Origin: WHTI01 sp963756365
GTDB taxonomy: Bacteria > Actinomycetota > CADDZG01 > WHSQ01
NCBI GenBank assembly: GCA_963756365.1
Contig: CAVWNF010000003.1
Location: 620,001 to 684,000 of the forward strand
Direction: 5' to 3'
Length of the DNA: 64,000 nt
A program made the position numbers and the translations under genes. The notes below the pieces were generated by a model. The model was not told where the DNA came from, searched no databases, and saw nothing but the letters and a program-made list of their open reading frames with translations. Within the stretch, counting starts at the first letter, position 1, and each line of letters starts with the position of its first letter. Positions 24,151 through 33,162 of this stretch are shown here, in pieces.

Positions 24151-25662
24151 ATGAGTGTGGCCACTGAACACGCGGTGGTGATAGCCGGAGGAGGTCCGAC
24201 TGGACTGATGCTGGCGGGCGAACTGGCCGTGGCCGGTGTGGACGTTGCCATCGTGGAGCGGCGCCCGAACCAGGATCTGCCCGGCTCGCGCGCTGGGGGT
24301 TTGCATTCACGCACCATCGAGGTCCTTGATCAGCGTGGGATCGCCGAGCGGTTCCTTTCCGAGGGTCAGGTGGCCCAGGTTCAGGGTTTCGCCTTCAACC
24401 GTTTGGACATCAGCGACTTTCCGACGCGGCACCCATATGGGCTCGGGCTGTGGCAGAACCACATCGAGCGCATCCTGGCGGGCTGGGTCGAGGAGCTCGC
24501 GGTGAAGTTCTACCGTGCGCTCGACGTGACAGGCCTGGCGCAGGACGACACCGGTGTCGATGTCGCGCTCTCCGATGGGGAGTCGCTGCGGGCGAGTTAC
24601 CTCGTCGGATGCGACGGAGGACGCAGTCTGGTCCGTAAAGCAGCCGGCATCGAGTTCCCCGGATGGGATCCGACGACCAGTGCGCTGATAGCCCAAGTAG
24701 AGGTGGCTGAGCAGCCGAAACTCGGCATCCACCAAGACGATCTCGGAACCCATGCCTTCGGCAGGGTGGAGTACGAGATCCGCGACGGTGAGGTCGTCTA
24801 CGCAGATGAGGGTGCGGTCTCGATCATGGTCACCGAAAGCAGCCTCGGATCCTCGAGCGAACCGACCCTGGGTGATCTAAGCGAGGCCCTCACCACCGTC
24901 TACGGGACCGATTACGGGATCCACAGTCCCACGTGGATATCTAGGTTCACCGACATGACGCGGCAGGCGGAGACGTATCGGAAGGGTCGCGTTCTGCTCG
25001 CTGGCGACGCTGCGCACGTTCATTCCCCGGCGGGAGGGCAAGGACTCAACACGGGCGTGCAGGATGCGGTGAACCTTGGATGGAAACTGGCCCAGGTTGT
25101 CAAGGAGATCTCGCCACCGAGCCTTCTCGATACCTACCACTCGGAGCGCCACCCGGTCGCTGCCCGCGTGCTTCACAACACGATGGCGCAGACCGCGCTC
25201 ATGCGCCCCTCCGACGAGCGCCTCGAGGCCCTGCGCTCCACGGTGTCCGAGCTGCTCGGCATGGACGAACCGCGCAAGCGGTTCGCCGCGATGTTGTCCG
25301 GGCTCGACATCCACTACGACCTAGGCGAGGGACACCCGCTGCTCGGACGACGCATGCCCGACCTCGACCTGGACACGGCCGACGGCCCGCGGCGGGTGTT
25401 CACCCTGTTGCATCCGGCCCGGCCCGTGTTGCTCAACCTCGGTGAGGCAGGAGGCTTCGACATCACGCCGTGGGTGGATCGGGTTCAGATGATCGACGCC
25501 AGCTATGTCGGTCCATGGGAGCTTCCGGTTCTGGGCGAGGTACCCGCTCCGGCTGCCGTGTTGATCAGGCCCGACGGTTATGTCGGCTGGGTGGGAGACC
25601 TAACCCAACCGGACCTGCCCGACGCGCTCACCACTTGGTTCGGTCCACCGAGCAAGATCTAG
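24151..25662 (+). CDS. Class A FAD monooxygenase, rifampicin-monooxygenase-like
   Basis: 503-residue flavoprotein of the p-hydroxybenzoate hydroxylase fold. FAD motifs: VVIAGGGPTGLMLAGELAV (GxGxxG), YLVGCDGGRSLVRKAAG (DG motif) and GRVLLAGDAAHVHSPAGGQG (GD motif), with the C-terminal thioredoxin-like domain (RPDGYVGWVG) found in Rox/Iri and aklavinone-type hydroxylases. The line of motifs, including GLHSRTIEVLDQRG and LGEGHPLLGRRMPDLDL, resembles rifampicin monooxygenases that inactivate the drug. Other aromatic polyketides or phenols are equally possible substrates. ATG at 24151 follows GGGGGGAGCGAG. Confidence 0.87.
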   Translation: MSVATEHAVVIAGGGPTGLMLAGELAVAGVDVAIVERRPNQDLPGSRAGGLHSRTIEVLDQRGIAERFLSEGQVAQVQGFAFNRLDISDFPTRHPYGLGLWQNHIERILAGWVEELAVKFYRALDVTGLAQDDTGVDVALSDGESLRASYLVGCDGGRSLVRKAAGIEFPGWDPTTSALIAQVEVAEQPKLGIHQDDLGTHAFGRVEYEIRDGEVVYADEGAVSIMVTESSLGSSSEPTLGDLSEALTTVYGTDYGIHSPTWISRFTDMTRQAETYRKGRVLLAGDAAHVHSPAGGQGLNTGVQDAVNLGWKLAQVVKEISPPSLLDTYHSERHPVAARVLHNTMAQTALMRPSDERLEALRSTVSELLGMDEPRKRFAAMLSGLDIHYDLGEGHPLLGRRMPDLDLDTADGPRRVFTLLHPARPVLLNLGEAGGFDITPWVDRVQMIDASYVGPWELPVLGEVPAPAAVLIRPDGYVGWVGDLTQPDLPDALTTWFGPPSKI

Positions 25663-25670
25663 ACCCGGTT

Positions 25671-26147
25671 TCAGGCTTCGTCGTAGGCCGCCTGCAGTGC
25701 CGCGGAATCGATCCTCTGCATCTTCATCAACGCGGCGTTGACGGCGTTCGCCTTGGCGGGGTTCTCGTCGGACCCCAATTCGCCGAGCAATTTGGGGACG
25801 ATCTGCCACGAGACTCCGTAGGGGTCCTTCAACCATCCGCACATGCTCTCGGCGCCGCCGTCAGCGGTGAGCTTGTCCCAGTACCGATCGACCTCTTCCT
25901 GGTCGGCGCACTCGACGAAGAATGAGAACGCCTCATCCAGCTTGAAGTGGGGGCCGGCATCCATCGCGATGACGCGTTGACCGACGACTTCGAAGGTCAC
26001 GATGGACACCGTTTCGTCCAGGTTCGGTCCAACGTTCTCCATACGGTTCGTCTCGATGATCTTCGAGTCGGGGAAGATCGAACAGTAGAGTTCGGCGGCC
26101 TTCTCGGCCCCCTTGTCGAACCACAGGTGGGGCGTAACGGTAGGCAT
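25671..26147 (-). CDS. VOC-fold protein, PhnB / 3-demethylubiquinone methyltransferase-like
   Basis: 158 residues of the PhnB-like glyoxalase/bleomycin-resistance superfamily: TPHLWFDKGAEKAAELYCSI, the FEVVGQRVIAMDAGP strand, FSFFVECADQEEVDRYWDKL and CGWLKDPYGVSWQIVPK. These are usually annotated as 3-demethylubiquinone-9 3-methyltransferase-like but lack a SAM site, so no reaction is assigned. AAGGA precedes the ATG at 26147. It converges with the monooxygenase gene. Confidence 0.85.
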   Translation of the reverse strand: MPTVTPHLWFDKGAEKAAELYCSIFPDSKIIETNRMENVGPNLDETVSIVTFEVVGQRVIAMDAGPHFKLDEAFSFFVECADQEEVDRYWDKLTADGGAESMCGWLKDPYGVSWQIVPKLLGELGSDENPAKANAVNAALMKMQRIDSAALQAAYDEA

Positions 26148-26255
26148 AACGCTGTCCTTCCTCTCGGTCTGTCTCGATTTCCTATTGAGACCTTTCTTTA
26201 TCTGGAAACTCATCTCTCGAGGGGTTCTTTTTCGTGACGCAGCCCCTACTCGGCC

Positions 26256-26261
26256 TATCCT
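26256..26261 (+). promoter_or_regulatory. -10 box for leaderless FAD-oxidase transcript
   Basis: TATCCT lies exactly 6 bases before the ATG at 26268, with no ribosome binding site. Confidence 0.4.
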
Positions 26262-26267
26262 TTCTCG

Positions 26268-27642
26268 ATGGGACTTCCGGATGTGCTCCGTGCCGCCCTG
26301 GCGTCCGAACTAGGGGATCGGTTCACCGTATCGGACTCCGTGCGCTCACTCCACGGTCGTGACGAGTCGCCCGTAGCCCCCGCTCTCCCGGATGCAGTTG
26401 CGTTCGCTACTTCGACCTCCGAGGTCTCGAGGATCGTGAGCCTTTGCTCCGAACACGGAACCCCGGTGATCGCGTTCGGCGCTGGGACATCACTCGAGGG
26501 TGGTGTCCTCGCGACCGCCGGCGGGCTATCGCTCGATCTCACCGGGCTCGACGAGATCGTTGCCGTCCGTCCCGATGATCTCGACGCCACGGTGGGGGCT
26601 GGCGTCACCCGCCGGACCCTTAACGAGCGGTTGCGTCGCGACGGCCTGTTCTTCCCCGTCGATCCAGGAGCGGACGCAACCCTGGGTGGCATGGCAGCGA
26701 CGGGCGCGTCGGGGACGACCACGGTCCGCTATGGAGCGATGCGCGAGAACGTTCTCGCGATGACCGTCGTTCTCGCGGACGGCTCGGTGATCGAAACTGC
26801 GCGACGCGCTCGCAAATCGTCGGCCGGTTACGACCTGACACGCCTGTTCGTTGGTTCTGAGGGAACGCTTGGGATCATCACCGAACTGACGGTGCGGATC
26901 TATGGGTTGCCCGAGGCGATCGGGGGAGCGGTGTGCAGCTTCTCCACCGTCACAGACGCGGTAAGCGCGGTAACCGCGATCCTGCAGGTAGGGATCACCC
27001 CGGCGCGCATCGAGTTCGTTGACGAGAAGGCCATCAGCCGCGATCAACGCTCATGCCGGGCTCCGGTACCCGGAGACACCCTTGCTGCTGTTCGAGTTCC
27101 ATGGGAGCGATGCGGAGGTGGCCTCGCAGGACGAGGGAGTCAGGGAGATCACAGCTGGTTTCGGAGCGGCCGAGTACAGGAGCACCACCGACGCGGCCGA
27201 GAGAACCGCTCTATGGCGCGGGCGCCACGACGCGTTCTACGCATCCGCGGCTCTGCGGCCTGGTTCCCGTTCTCTGACGACGGACGTGTGCGTTCCGATA
27301 TCTCGCCTCGCCGAGTGCGTGACCGAGGCGCGCTTCGATCTTGATTCCACCGGGCTGCTCGGAACGATGGTCGGTCACGTTGGCGACGGGAACTTCCATG
27401 TCCAACTGTTGATCGATCCTGACGACCCGGATGAGTTCGCAGCCGCGGATGCCTTCTCGCATCGACTGGTCGAACGGGCACTCGCCATGGGCGGAACCTG
27501 CACCGGGGAGCACGGAGTTGGACTTCGGAAGAGGGGCTATCTCATGGATGAGTTGCCGGGCGGGGTGGAGGTCATGAAGGCGATCAAGCGATCCTTGGAC
27601 CCAGGAAACATCCTGAACCCGGGGAAGGTTATCGATCTCTGA
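26268..27642 (+). CDS. FAD-linked oxidase, glycolate/D-lactate dehydrogenase type (GlcD-like; one frameshift)
   Basis: 457 residues after dropping one C at 27038-27039. An FAD-binding PCMH domain (VIAFGAGTSLEGG; FFPVDPGADATLGGMAATGA; GTTTVRYGAMRENV; FVGSEGTLGIITELTVR) precedes the FAD-oxidase C domain (GHVGDGNFHVQLLID with metal-binding His; GGTCTGEHGVGLRKRGYL; LDPGNILNPGK). The family oxidises 2-hydroxy acids such as glycolate or D-lactate. No GlcE/GlcF partners are adjacent, which favours a stand-alone D-lactate dehydrogenase. The stop shares a base with the VOC gene start. Confidence 0.88.
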
Positions 27643-28499
27643 TGAAGACGAGACAGGAACTATTGACCAGTACGACCATCGATCACATCCATCGGGTGGA
27701 CCTCCGCGTTACGGACGTGGACCGGGCGCTCGAGTTCTACCGCGACGTCGTCGGGTTGGAGGTCGTTTCTCAGGACGAGACCTCCGCTGCCCTGGGCAGC
27801 CCGGGTGGAGAGGTCATCCTGGGTCTCGACGCCGACGGAGTCACCGAGCCAGCCGACCCTCGAGCGACCGGCCTGTTCCACGTAGCCATCCGATTTCCAA
27901 CCCGCTCGTCTCTGGGCGACGTGCTGGCTCGGTTGGTAGATGCGGGGATCGAGATCGGCGCTGGCGACCATCTCGTGAGCGAGGCGCTGTACGTCGACGA
28001 TCCGGACGGTAACGGCATCGAGCTGTATTGGGATAGGCCCGCGGATCGATGGCCCCCGCCGACCGAGGATGCAGCGATCCCGATGGCGACGCTCGCGGTC
28101 GACCTGCAGGGCGTCATGAACGAGGGCGAGGGTCAGGTGGCGGTCGGTCGGCGCGCTGCACAGGGAACCGACATCGGCCACGTACATCTCCAGACAGCCG
28201 AGATCGATCGCACCGTTGCGTTCTACAGGGATGCTCTCGGATTCGATCTCACGGGCCACCTCGGGGGCCAGGCCGCGTTCTTCTCGTCCAACGCGTATCA
28301 CCATCACATCGGTGCCAACGTGTGGCGGTCTCGAGGAGGGCACCTCGCATCGCGATCGAGCGCGGGGCTCACCAGGATCGTGTTCGCCGTTGCAGATCCC
28401 TCGGCATCCAAGAGGTTGGGCGAGCTCGGCCAGCGATCCGCGGACGGTGTGATCGTGAATGATCCCGATGGCATAGAGCTCGTGTTCGTTCCATCCTGA
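27642..28499 (+). CDS. Two-domain VOC protein, catechol 2,3-dioxygenase-like (CatE type)
   Basis: 285 residues built of two vicinal-oxygen-chelate modules. The first has IHRVDLRVTDVDRALEFYRD and YVDDPDGNGIELYWDRP; the second IGHVHLQTAEIDRTVAFYRD and YHHHIGANVW. Metal ligands expected as His, His and Glu are visible (first His of IGHVHL, His of YHHHIG, Glu of GIELVF). The layout matches CatE-type extradiol dioxygenases, though a lactoylglutathione-lyase-like reaction is possible. ATG overlaps the stop of the FAD oxidase. Confidence 0.82.
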   Translation: MKTRQELLTSTTIDHIHRVDLRVTDVDRALEFYRDVVGLEVVSQDETSAALGSPGGEVILGLDADGVTEPADPRATGLFHVAIRFPTRSSLGDVLARLVDAGIEIGAGDHLVSEALYVDDPDGNGIELYWDRPADRWPPPTEDAAIPMATLAVDLQGVMNEGEGQVAVGRRAAQGTDIGHVHLQTAEIDRTVAFYRDALGFDLTGHLGGQAAFFSSNAYHHHIGANVWRSRGGHLASRSSAGLTRIVFAVADPSASKRLGELGQRSADGVIVNDPDGIELVFVPS

Positions 28500-28509
28500 A
28501 GTGACCACA

Positions 28510-28515
28510 TAAGGT
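28510..28515 (+). promoter_or_regulatory. -10 box for leaderless tauE transcript
   Basis: TAAGGT lies exactly 6 bases before the GTG start at 28522, with no ribosome binding site. Confidence 0.35.
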
Positions 28516-28521
28516 CATCGC

Positions 28522-29247
28522 GTGGAACTGTTCGAAGTCGCACTCGTCGTCTTCGCCGCCGCTTTGGTCAGGGGCGTGTTCGGATTCGGCGACTCGATCG
28601 TCGCGATGCCGATCCTCGCGTTCGTTCTTGGCCTGAGGACCGCCGCACCCCTGATCGGTCTGACATCGGTGGTGTTCGCGGTGGTGATGCTCCTGGGGAG
28701 GCACCGCTCGATCGACATCAAGGCAACGGTGAAGCTGCTCCCGTGGATCGCCATGGGCATCCCGTTGGGGATCGTCGCTCTCGTCAAGGCACCGCAAGAG
28801 CCCGTCCAGATCGCTTTGGGGATCGCACTGGTCGTCTACGGGTTGTACTCGCTGATCGGACCGAGGTTGCCCGAGATCTCGGGAGACTGGTGGGCCGCAC
28901 CGTTCGGGTTGTTGTCCGGTGGACTCGGGGGGGCGTTCAATATCAACGGTCCGCCCATCGTCGTGTACGGGAGCCTGCGGCGCTGGTCGCCTGAGGTGTT
29001 CCGTGCCACCCTCCAAGCGAACTTCCTGATCACCAACGCTGCGATCGCGACGGGACATGGGGTCGGCGGACTTTGGACCAAGGCTGTGTTCGGCTACTTC
29101 GCGCTCGCTGTCCCGGTGCTGCTCGTGGGGCTCCTGATCGGATCTCGCCTCGCCAAGAGCATCCATCCCGACCGGTTCACGGCCTATCTCATGGGGGTCG
29201 TGGTCATCCTTGGTATCTCGATGGTCGTCGGGGGCCTGACCGGCTGA
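28522..29247 (+). CDS. Sulfite exporter TauE/SafE-family membrane protein
   Basis: 241-residue polytopic protein with about seven to eight hydrophobic segments. The repeated TauE/SafE half-signatures are seen: GVFGFGDSIVAMPILAFVLG near the N terminus and GLLSGGLGGAFNINGPPIVV in the middle. The family exports sulfite, sulfoacetate or small organic anions. It lies between a 2-hydroxyacid oxidase cluster and CoA-transferase genes, so an organic-acid role is possible but not shown. Confidence 0.87.
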   Translation: MELFEVALVVFAAALVRGVFGFGDSIVAMPILAFVLGLRTAAPLIGLTSVVFAVVMLLGRHRSIDIKATVKLLPWIAMGIPLGIVALVKAPQEPVQIALGIALVVYGLYSLIGPRLPEISGDWWAAPFGLLSGGLGGAFNINGPPIVVYGSLRRWSPEVFRATLQANFLITNAAIATGHGVGGLWTKAVFGYFALAVPVLLVGLLIGSRLAKSIHPDRFTAYLMGVVVILGISMVVGGLTG

Positions 29248-29282
29248 GACAGACACGGCGATCTCTGCGACGATCCCAGACC

Positions 29283-30182
29283 ATGAGCAAGGTCGTGTCC
29301 CTTCCGGATGCCGTACGCGAGCACGTCGTCGCCGGCTCCTCCCTCTACGTGGCCGGGTTCTCTCACCTGATCGCGTTCGCGGCCGCGCACGAGGTCATCC
29401 GTCAGGGCATCAAGGATCTCGAACTCATCCGTGCGACCCCCGACCTCGTCTACGACCAGATGGTCGCCGCAGGGTGTGCGCGCAAGGTCACCTTCTCTTG
29501 GGCTGGCAACCCCGGGGTCGGCATGCTGCGGGCGATCCGGCGAGCGTCCGAGCGCGGTGAACTCGAACTGGAGGAGTACACCCATCACCAGATGGTCGGC
29601 GCACTTAGAGCGGGAGCCACGGGAGTCCCGTTCTATCCGCTCGTGGCCGGTTCGGGCGGGGAACTGATCGACCACAACCCGGGGTTGGCGACCGTCTCGT
29701 CTCCGTTCGGCGACGAAACTGTGACGGCGGTTCGGGCGATCCGACCCGACGTCACGATCGTTCACGCTCAGCGGGCCGATGCCGAAGGCAATACCCAGGT
29801 GTGGGGGATCACCGGTGACATCAAGGAGGCGGCCTTCGCCGCGAGGAAGGTGATCGTGACGGTCGAGGAGATCGTGCCGACCGAGGTGGTTCGCCGAGAT
29901 CCCAACCGGACGCTCGTCCCAGGCGTCATCGTCGACGCGGTCGTCCACGTCCCGTTCGGGGCGCACCCGAGTTTCGCCCAGGGTTACTACGACCGCGACA
30001 ACGAGACCTACAAGGACTGGAACGAGGTCTCGAAGGACCCATCAACGGCGGCCGACTATCTCTCCACGTGGGTCACCGGTGTTCCCGACCGCTCGGCCTA
30101 CGTTGCGACCCTCGGTGACCGTCTCGAACAGCTCAAGCCGACCGAGACCCTGAGCGACCCGGTGAACTATGGAACAACGTGA
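29283..30182 (+). CDS. CoA-transferase subunit alpha (GctA/family I)
   Basis: 299 residues of the family I CoA-transferase alpha subunit: SLPDAVREHVVAGSSLYVAG at the N terminus, a glycine-rich region and GYYDRDNETYKDW near the C terminus as in glutaconate CoA-transferase-like proteins. It overlaps the beta-subunit gene by 14 bases. The pair moves CoA between carboxylates; specificity (glutaconate, 3-oxoacid or a ring-degradation intermediate) is not readable. The related IpdAB of steroid degradation acts as a hydrolase, which is another option. Confidence 0.85.
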   Translation: MSKVVSLPDAVREHVVAGSSLYVAGFSHLIAFAAAHEVIRQGIKDLELIRATPDLVYDQMVAAGCARKVTFSWAGNPGVGMLRAIRRASERGELELEEYTHHQMVGALRAGATGVPFYPLVAGSGGELIDHNPGLATVSSPFGDETVTAVRAIRPDVTIVHAQRADAEGNTQVWGITGDIKEAAFAARKVIVTVEEIVPTEVVRRDPNRTLVPGVIVDAVVHVPFGAHPSFAQGYYDRDNETYKDWNEVSKDPSTAADYLSTWVTGVPDRSAYVATLGDRLEQLKPTETLSDPVNYGTT

Positions 30183-30894
30183 GCCGACGGCGGACGAGTT
30201 CACGATCATCTGCGGAGCGCGCTCACTCGTTGGCGCACGTTCGGTCCTCGTAGGTATCGGGCGACCCAACATGGCCGCTCTGCTCGCGAAGAGGGTTCAC
30301 TCGCCGGATCTCGTGCTCGTCTACGAAAGCGGCGTGGTGGACTCGGCCCCCGACAAGCTGCCTCTCTCGATCGGCGATCCGAGCCTTGTGAAGGGAGCCG
30401 CGAGCATCACCTCGATGGTCGATCTCTTCGCCTACTACGTTGCACCTGGTCGTATCGATGTCGGCTTCGTAGGCGGCGCGCAGGTGGACAGGAGGGGCCA
30501 CGTGAACGCGACCGTGATCGGCGGGTACGACGATCCGACCGCCCGGCTCCCAGGAAGCGGGGGAGCTTCCGACATCGCACTTGGGGTCCGGAAGCTCGTG
30601 GTCATGACCCGTCATGAACGACGTCGACTTGTTGGCGAGGTGGATTTCATCACCGCGCAGGTGGCCGAGGGCGCCGAGGAGGTCGTCGTGACGGACCTCG
30701 CGGTTATGTCCCTTACCGAGGGCGAGCTGCGCATCGAATCACTCCATCCCGGGGTTAGCAGGGACCAGGTTCGGGCAGCAACCGGATGGGATATCGAGGT
30801 GGCGGATGGAGTGCCGACGACCGCACCTGCTACCGATACGGAACTCGAGGCGCTGCGGACGCTCGATCCCGAGCATCTCTACACGCTTGGCTAG
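30169..30894 (+). CDS. CoA-transferase subunit beta (GctB/family I)
   Basis: 241 residues. The likely catalytic glutamate is E53 in LVLVYESGVVDS, the position of Glu54 in the beta subunit of Acidaminococcus glutaconate CoA-transferase that forms the enzyme-CoA thioester. MVDLFAYYVAPGRIDVGFVG and GGAQVDRRGHVNATVIGGYD are family marks. The start lies inside the alpha gene, so the two subunits are made together. Presence of the Glu favours a true transferase rather than an IpdAB-type hydrolase. Confidence 0.86.
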   Translation: MEQREPTADEFTIICGARSLVGARSVLVGIGRPNMAALLAKRVHSPDLVLVYESGVVDSAPDKLPLSIGDPSLVKGAASITSMVDLFAYYVAPGRIDVGFVGGAQVDRRGHVNATVIGGYDDPTARLPGSGGASDIALGVRKLVVMTRHERRRLVGEVDFITAQVAEGAEEVVVTDLAVMSLTEGELRIESLHPGVSRDQVRAATGWDIEVADGVPTTAPATDTELEALRTLDPEHLYTLG

Positions 30895-30914
30895 ATGACG
30901 GAGAGGCGATCTTC

Positions 30915-31781
30915 ATGAAGTGGCGGAAGGGCAAACGCAGTGGTGACCTCGTCGATCGACGAGGTAGCCCCGGCAAGATGGTCGGTGTGGGAGCGGGCGT
31001 TGGCCTTCCCATCCTGATCGTGATCTTCGTGGTCAATCTTCTAGCGGGTGGCTCCGGCGGGTTGCCCGACGTGGGCGACATCCTCGGCGGCCTCAACAGC
31101 GGTAGTGATGCCCCCGGGCAAGGGCTCCCTCCGGGCGCTGATCCTGACAAAGACCTCGTCGATTTCATGTCGTTCGTGCTCGACGACGTGCAGAACTTCT
31201 GGGAGGACACCTTCAAGGGCTCCAACAAGTCCTACGACCGCGCCAAGCTGGTTCTCTTCACGAACTCGACCGGCTCAGCGTGTGGGGGAGCCACCTCCGC
31301 GATCGGGCCCCACTACTGCCCGCCCGATCAGAAGGTCTATATCGATCTCGATTTCTTCAAGGAGCTGAAGAGGCGGTTCGGCGCTCCCGGTGACTTCGCG
31401 CAGGCATATGTCTTGGCCCACGAGATCGGGCACCACGTCCAGAACGTCCTAGGGATCGACGACGACGTGAACGAAGCGGCCCGCGACGATCCCGATGGAG
31501 CCAACGAGCTTTCTATCCGCCAGGAGCTCCAAGCGGACTGTTTCGCCGGCGTCTGGGCGTTCACGATCTACGAACGCGACCTGCTTGAGTCGGGTGACCT
31601 TGAAGAGGGTCTCGACGCCGCCGCCGCGGTTGGCGACGACCGGATCCAGGAGCAGGCGGGACAGCGCATCAACCCGGAGAAGTGGACCCACGGATCGTCC
31701 GAGCAGCGCGTGAGATGGTTCAGGGCGGGATTCGAAGACGGCGATCCGAACGCGTGCGACACCTTCTCGGTGGACCTATGA
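30915..31781 (+). CDS. Neutral zinc metallopeptidase, YpfJ family
   Basis: 288 residues. A basic N terminus and one membrane segment (about residues 23-42) suggest a type II membrane protein with the catalytic domain outside. The zinc motif is in VLAHEIGHHVQNVLG (HExxH), with IRQELQADCFAGVWAF as the third-ligand region, both typical of YpfJ/DUF451 peptidases. GAGAGGCG precedes the ATG, which lies 20 bases after the CoA-transferase stop. The natural substrate of the family is not known. Confidence 0.88.
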   Translation: MKWRKGKRSGDLVDRRGSPGKMVGVGAGVGLPILIVIFVVNLLAGGSGGLPDVGDILGGLNSGSDAPGQGLPPGADPDKDLVDFMSFVLDDVQNFWEDTFKGSNKSYDRAKLVLFTNSTGSACGGATSAIGPHYCPPDQKVYIDLDFFKELKRRFGAPGDFAQAYVLAHEIGHHVQNVLGIDDDVNEAARDDPDGANELSIRQELQADCFAGVWAFTIYERDLLESGDLEEGLDAAAAVGDDRIQEQAGQRINPEKWTHGSSEQRVRWFRAGFEDGDPNACDTFSVDL

Positions 31782-31820
31782 AGCGCCGGAGACTGGGTAG
31801 GAACTCCGGGCAGCCCAAAC

Positions 31821-31852
31821 GGATGGAGTGTTGAACGGATGGAGTGTTGAAC
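31821..31852. repeat. 16-bp perfect tandem duplication in a 5' leader
   Basis: GGATGGAGTGTTGAAC occurs twice back to back (31821-31836 and 31837-31852) and ends directly at the ATG of the next small gene. Each copy contains GGATGGAG, usable as a ribosome binding site, so the duplication gives two tandem binding sites. Confidence 0.9.
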
Positions 31853-32089
31853 ATGAAACTCATGAAGATGCGTCCCCCGATCGTCAAGGCAGCCGCGCTC
31901 GCCTATGCCGGGTACAAGTGGGTAGAGGACAATCCCGACACGCTCGAACGGTGGGGCAAGAAAGCGAAGGATCAGGCCTCGGGCAAGAAGTATCAGGCGG
32001 TCGTCACGCCTCCAGCGGAGGCGATGATCTCGTTGGCCAGGTGGGTTCGAGTGAACAGGTCGGACGAGCGCCGCGCTCTCGAAGCCTAG
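31853..32089 (+). CDS. Small hypothetical protein
   Basis: 78 residues, basic, with an alanine-rich amphipathic start (PPIVKAAALAYAGYKWVEDN) and a Lys-rich middle (RWGKKAKDQASGKKYQAV). No known family recognised. Start at 31853 follows the second GGATGGAG of a tandem duplication; an upstream TTG at 31844 is in frame. The last 4 bases overlap the 3' end of the convergent coxE gene. Coding bias supports a real gene, but function is unknown. Confidence 0.55.
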   Translation: MKLMKMRPPIVKAAALAYAGYKWVEDNPDTLERWGKKAKDQASGKKYQAVVTPPAEAMISLARWVRVNRSDERRALEA

Positions 32090-33162
32090 GACGCCACCAC
32101 TGCGGCGAGTTCCTCGATACCGGCGAGGTTCCGGCCCTGGATGAAGTTGTCGACATGCGGCAGAGCGGCCGCCATCGCTCTCGCCGACGGCTCGTAGCCT
32201 GGGTCCGCCGCGAGTGGGTTCACCCACACGATCCGATGGCCGAGTCGATGGAGTTGCGCCATTGAGCGGGCCACGACCGCGGGGTCGTCCCGTCCAAGGC
32301 CGTCACTGCAGACAACCACGATCGCTCCGCGCGCCAGGCCGCGGCGGCCCCACCCAGTAAGGAACCTGGAGAGAGCCGTGCCGATCAAGGTGCCGCCGCC
32401 CCAATCGGGGACCAGGTGGCCGACCTCGTCGAGAGCGGCATCGATGTTGCTTCGCTCTAGGACCGGGGTCACCCTCGTGATCGAGGTTCCGAAACAGAAG
32501 ACCTCGGTCGCGCGATGCATCCGCTTCATCGCCCATGCGTACTGCACCAGAGGACGGGTGTATGCCTTCATCGAGCCAGAGATGTCGAGCAGGAACACGA
32601 CCCGTCGATCGAGGTGTCGTCGCTCTCGGCGGTGAAGGACGATCGGTTCCCCTCCTGCTCGTAATCCTGCTCGAAGGGTGCGGCGTCCATCTAGAGCCCT
32701 TCCATCCCGGGCGGGAACCGTTCTTCTGCTCACGCGGGCCGGCGGGCGAGCCGCGAGAGACGCGAGCAATCGTGCAACGACGGCCCGTTCCTCGTCGGTT
32801 AGCGACGCGAAGTCCTTGTCGCGGAGTAACTCGAGATCCGATGCGATCTCGCCTTCGTCGGTCGTCTCGGCCTGCGCCTCGCCGAGAGCCTGATCCGTCT
32901 CATCGGTGGCGCTATCGCTCGCATCGTGGTCGCTGGCATCGCCGAGGACGAGGCTCGCGAAGACCCGATCGAATGTCGCGATGTCTTCCGCTCGCCTAAC
33001 GAAACTGAGACGTGTCGCCCAATAGAGATCGAGCGGGTCGCTCGATGCCAGGATCGGGAAGGAGTGGGCGAACGTCACCGCCGAGGACTGGTCGCACTTC
33101 ACTCCTGAAGCACGGAGGCGCGCTCCCAAGGTCGCTGCCCACCGGGGCAGGTCGTCAGGCAT
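32086..33162 (-). CDS. coxE: VWA-domain protein, CoxE-like
   Basis: 358 residues. The C-terminal von Willebrand A domain has the metal-ion adhesion site DISGS (in VVFLLDISGSMKAYTRPL) and a second-loop Thr in GGGTLIGTALSRFL and VCSDGLGRDDP. The N-terminal half is the helical CoxE region with an acidic insert. Such proteins work with a MoxR ATPase to mature molybdenum hydroxylases or similar enzymes. The gene overlaps the coxD-like stop by 8 bases, so the two are coupled. The partners coxG and coxMSL are 2.3-8 kb away on the other strand. Confidence 0.86.
   Translation of the reverse strand: MPDDLPRWAATLGARLRASGVKCDQSSAVTFAHSFPILASSDPLDLYWATRLSFVRRAEDIATFDRVFASLVLGDASDHDASDSATDETDQALGEAQAETTDEGEIASDLELLRDKDFASLTDEERAVVARLLASLAARPPARVSRRTVPARDGRALDGRRTLRAGLRAGGEPIVLHRRERRHLDRRVVFLLDISGSMKAYTRPLVQYAWAMKRMHRATEVFCFGTSITRVTPVLERSNIDAALDEVGHLVPDWGGGTLIGTALSRFLTGWGRRGLARGAIVVVCSDGLGRDDPAVVARSMAQLHRLGHRIVWVNPLAADPGYEPSARAMAAALPHVDNFIQGRNLAGIEELAAVVAS

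Noticed and set aside
28369..29256. A 295-codon antisense frame over tauE
   Set aside because: Low-complexity Asp/His/Arg composition and full overlap with a clear membrane protein gene.
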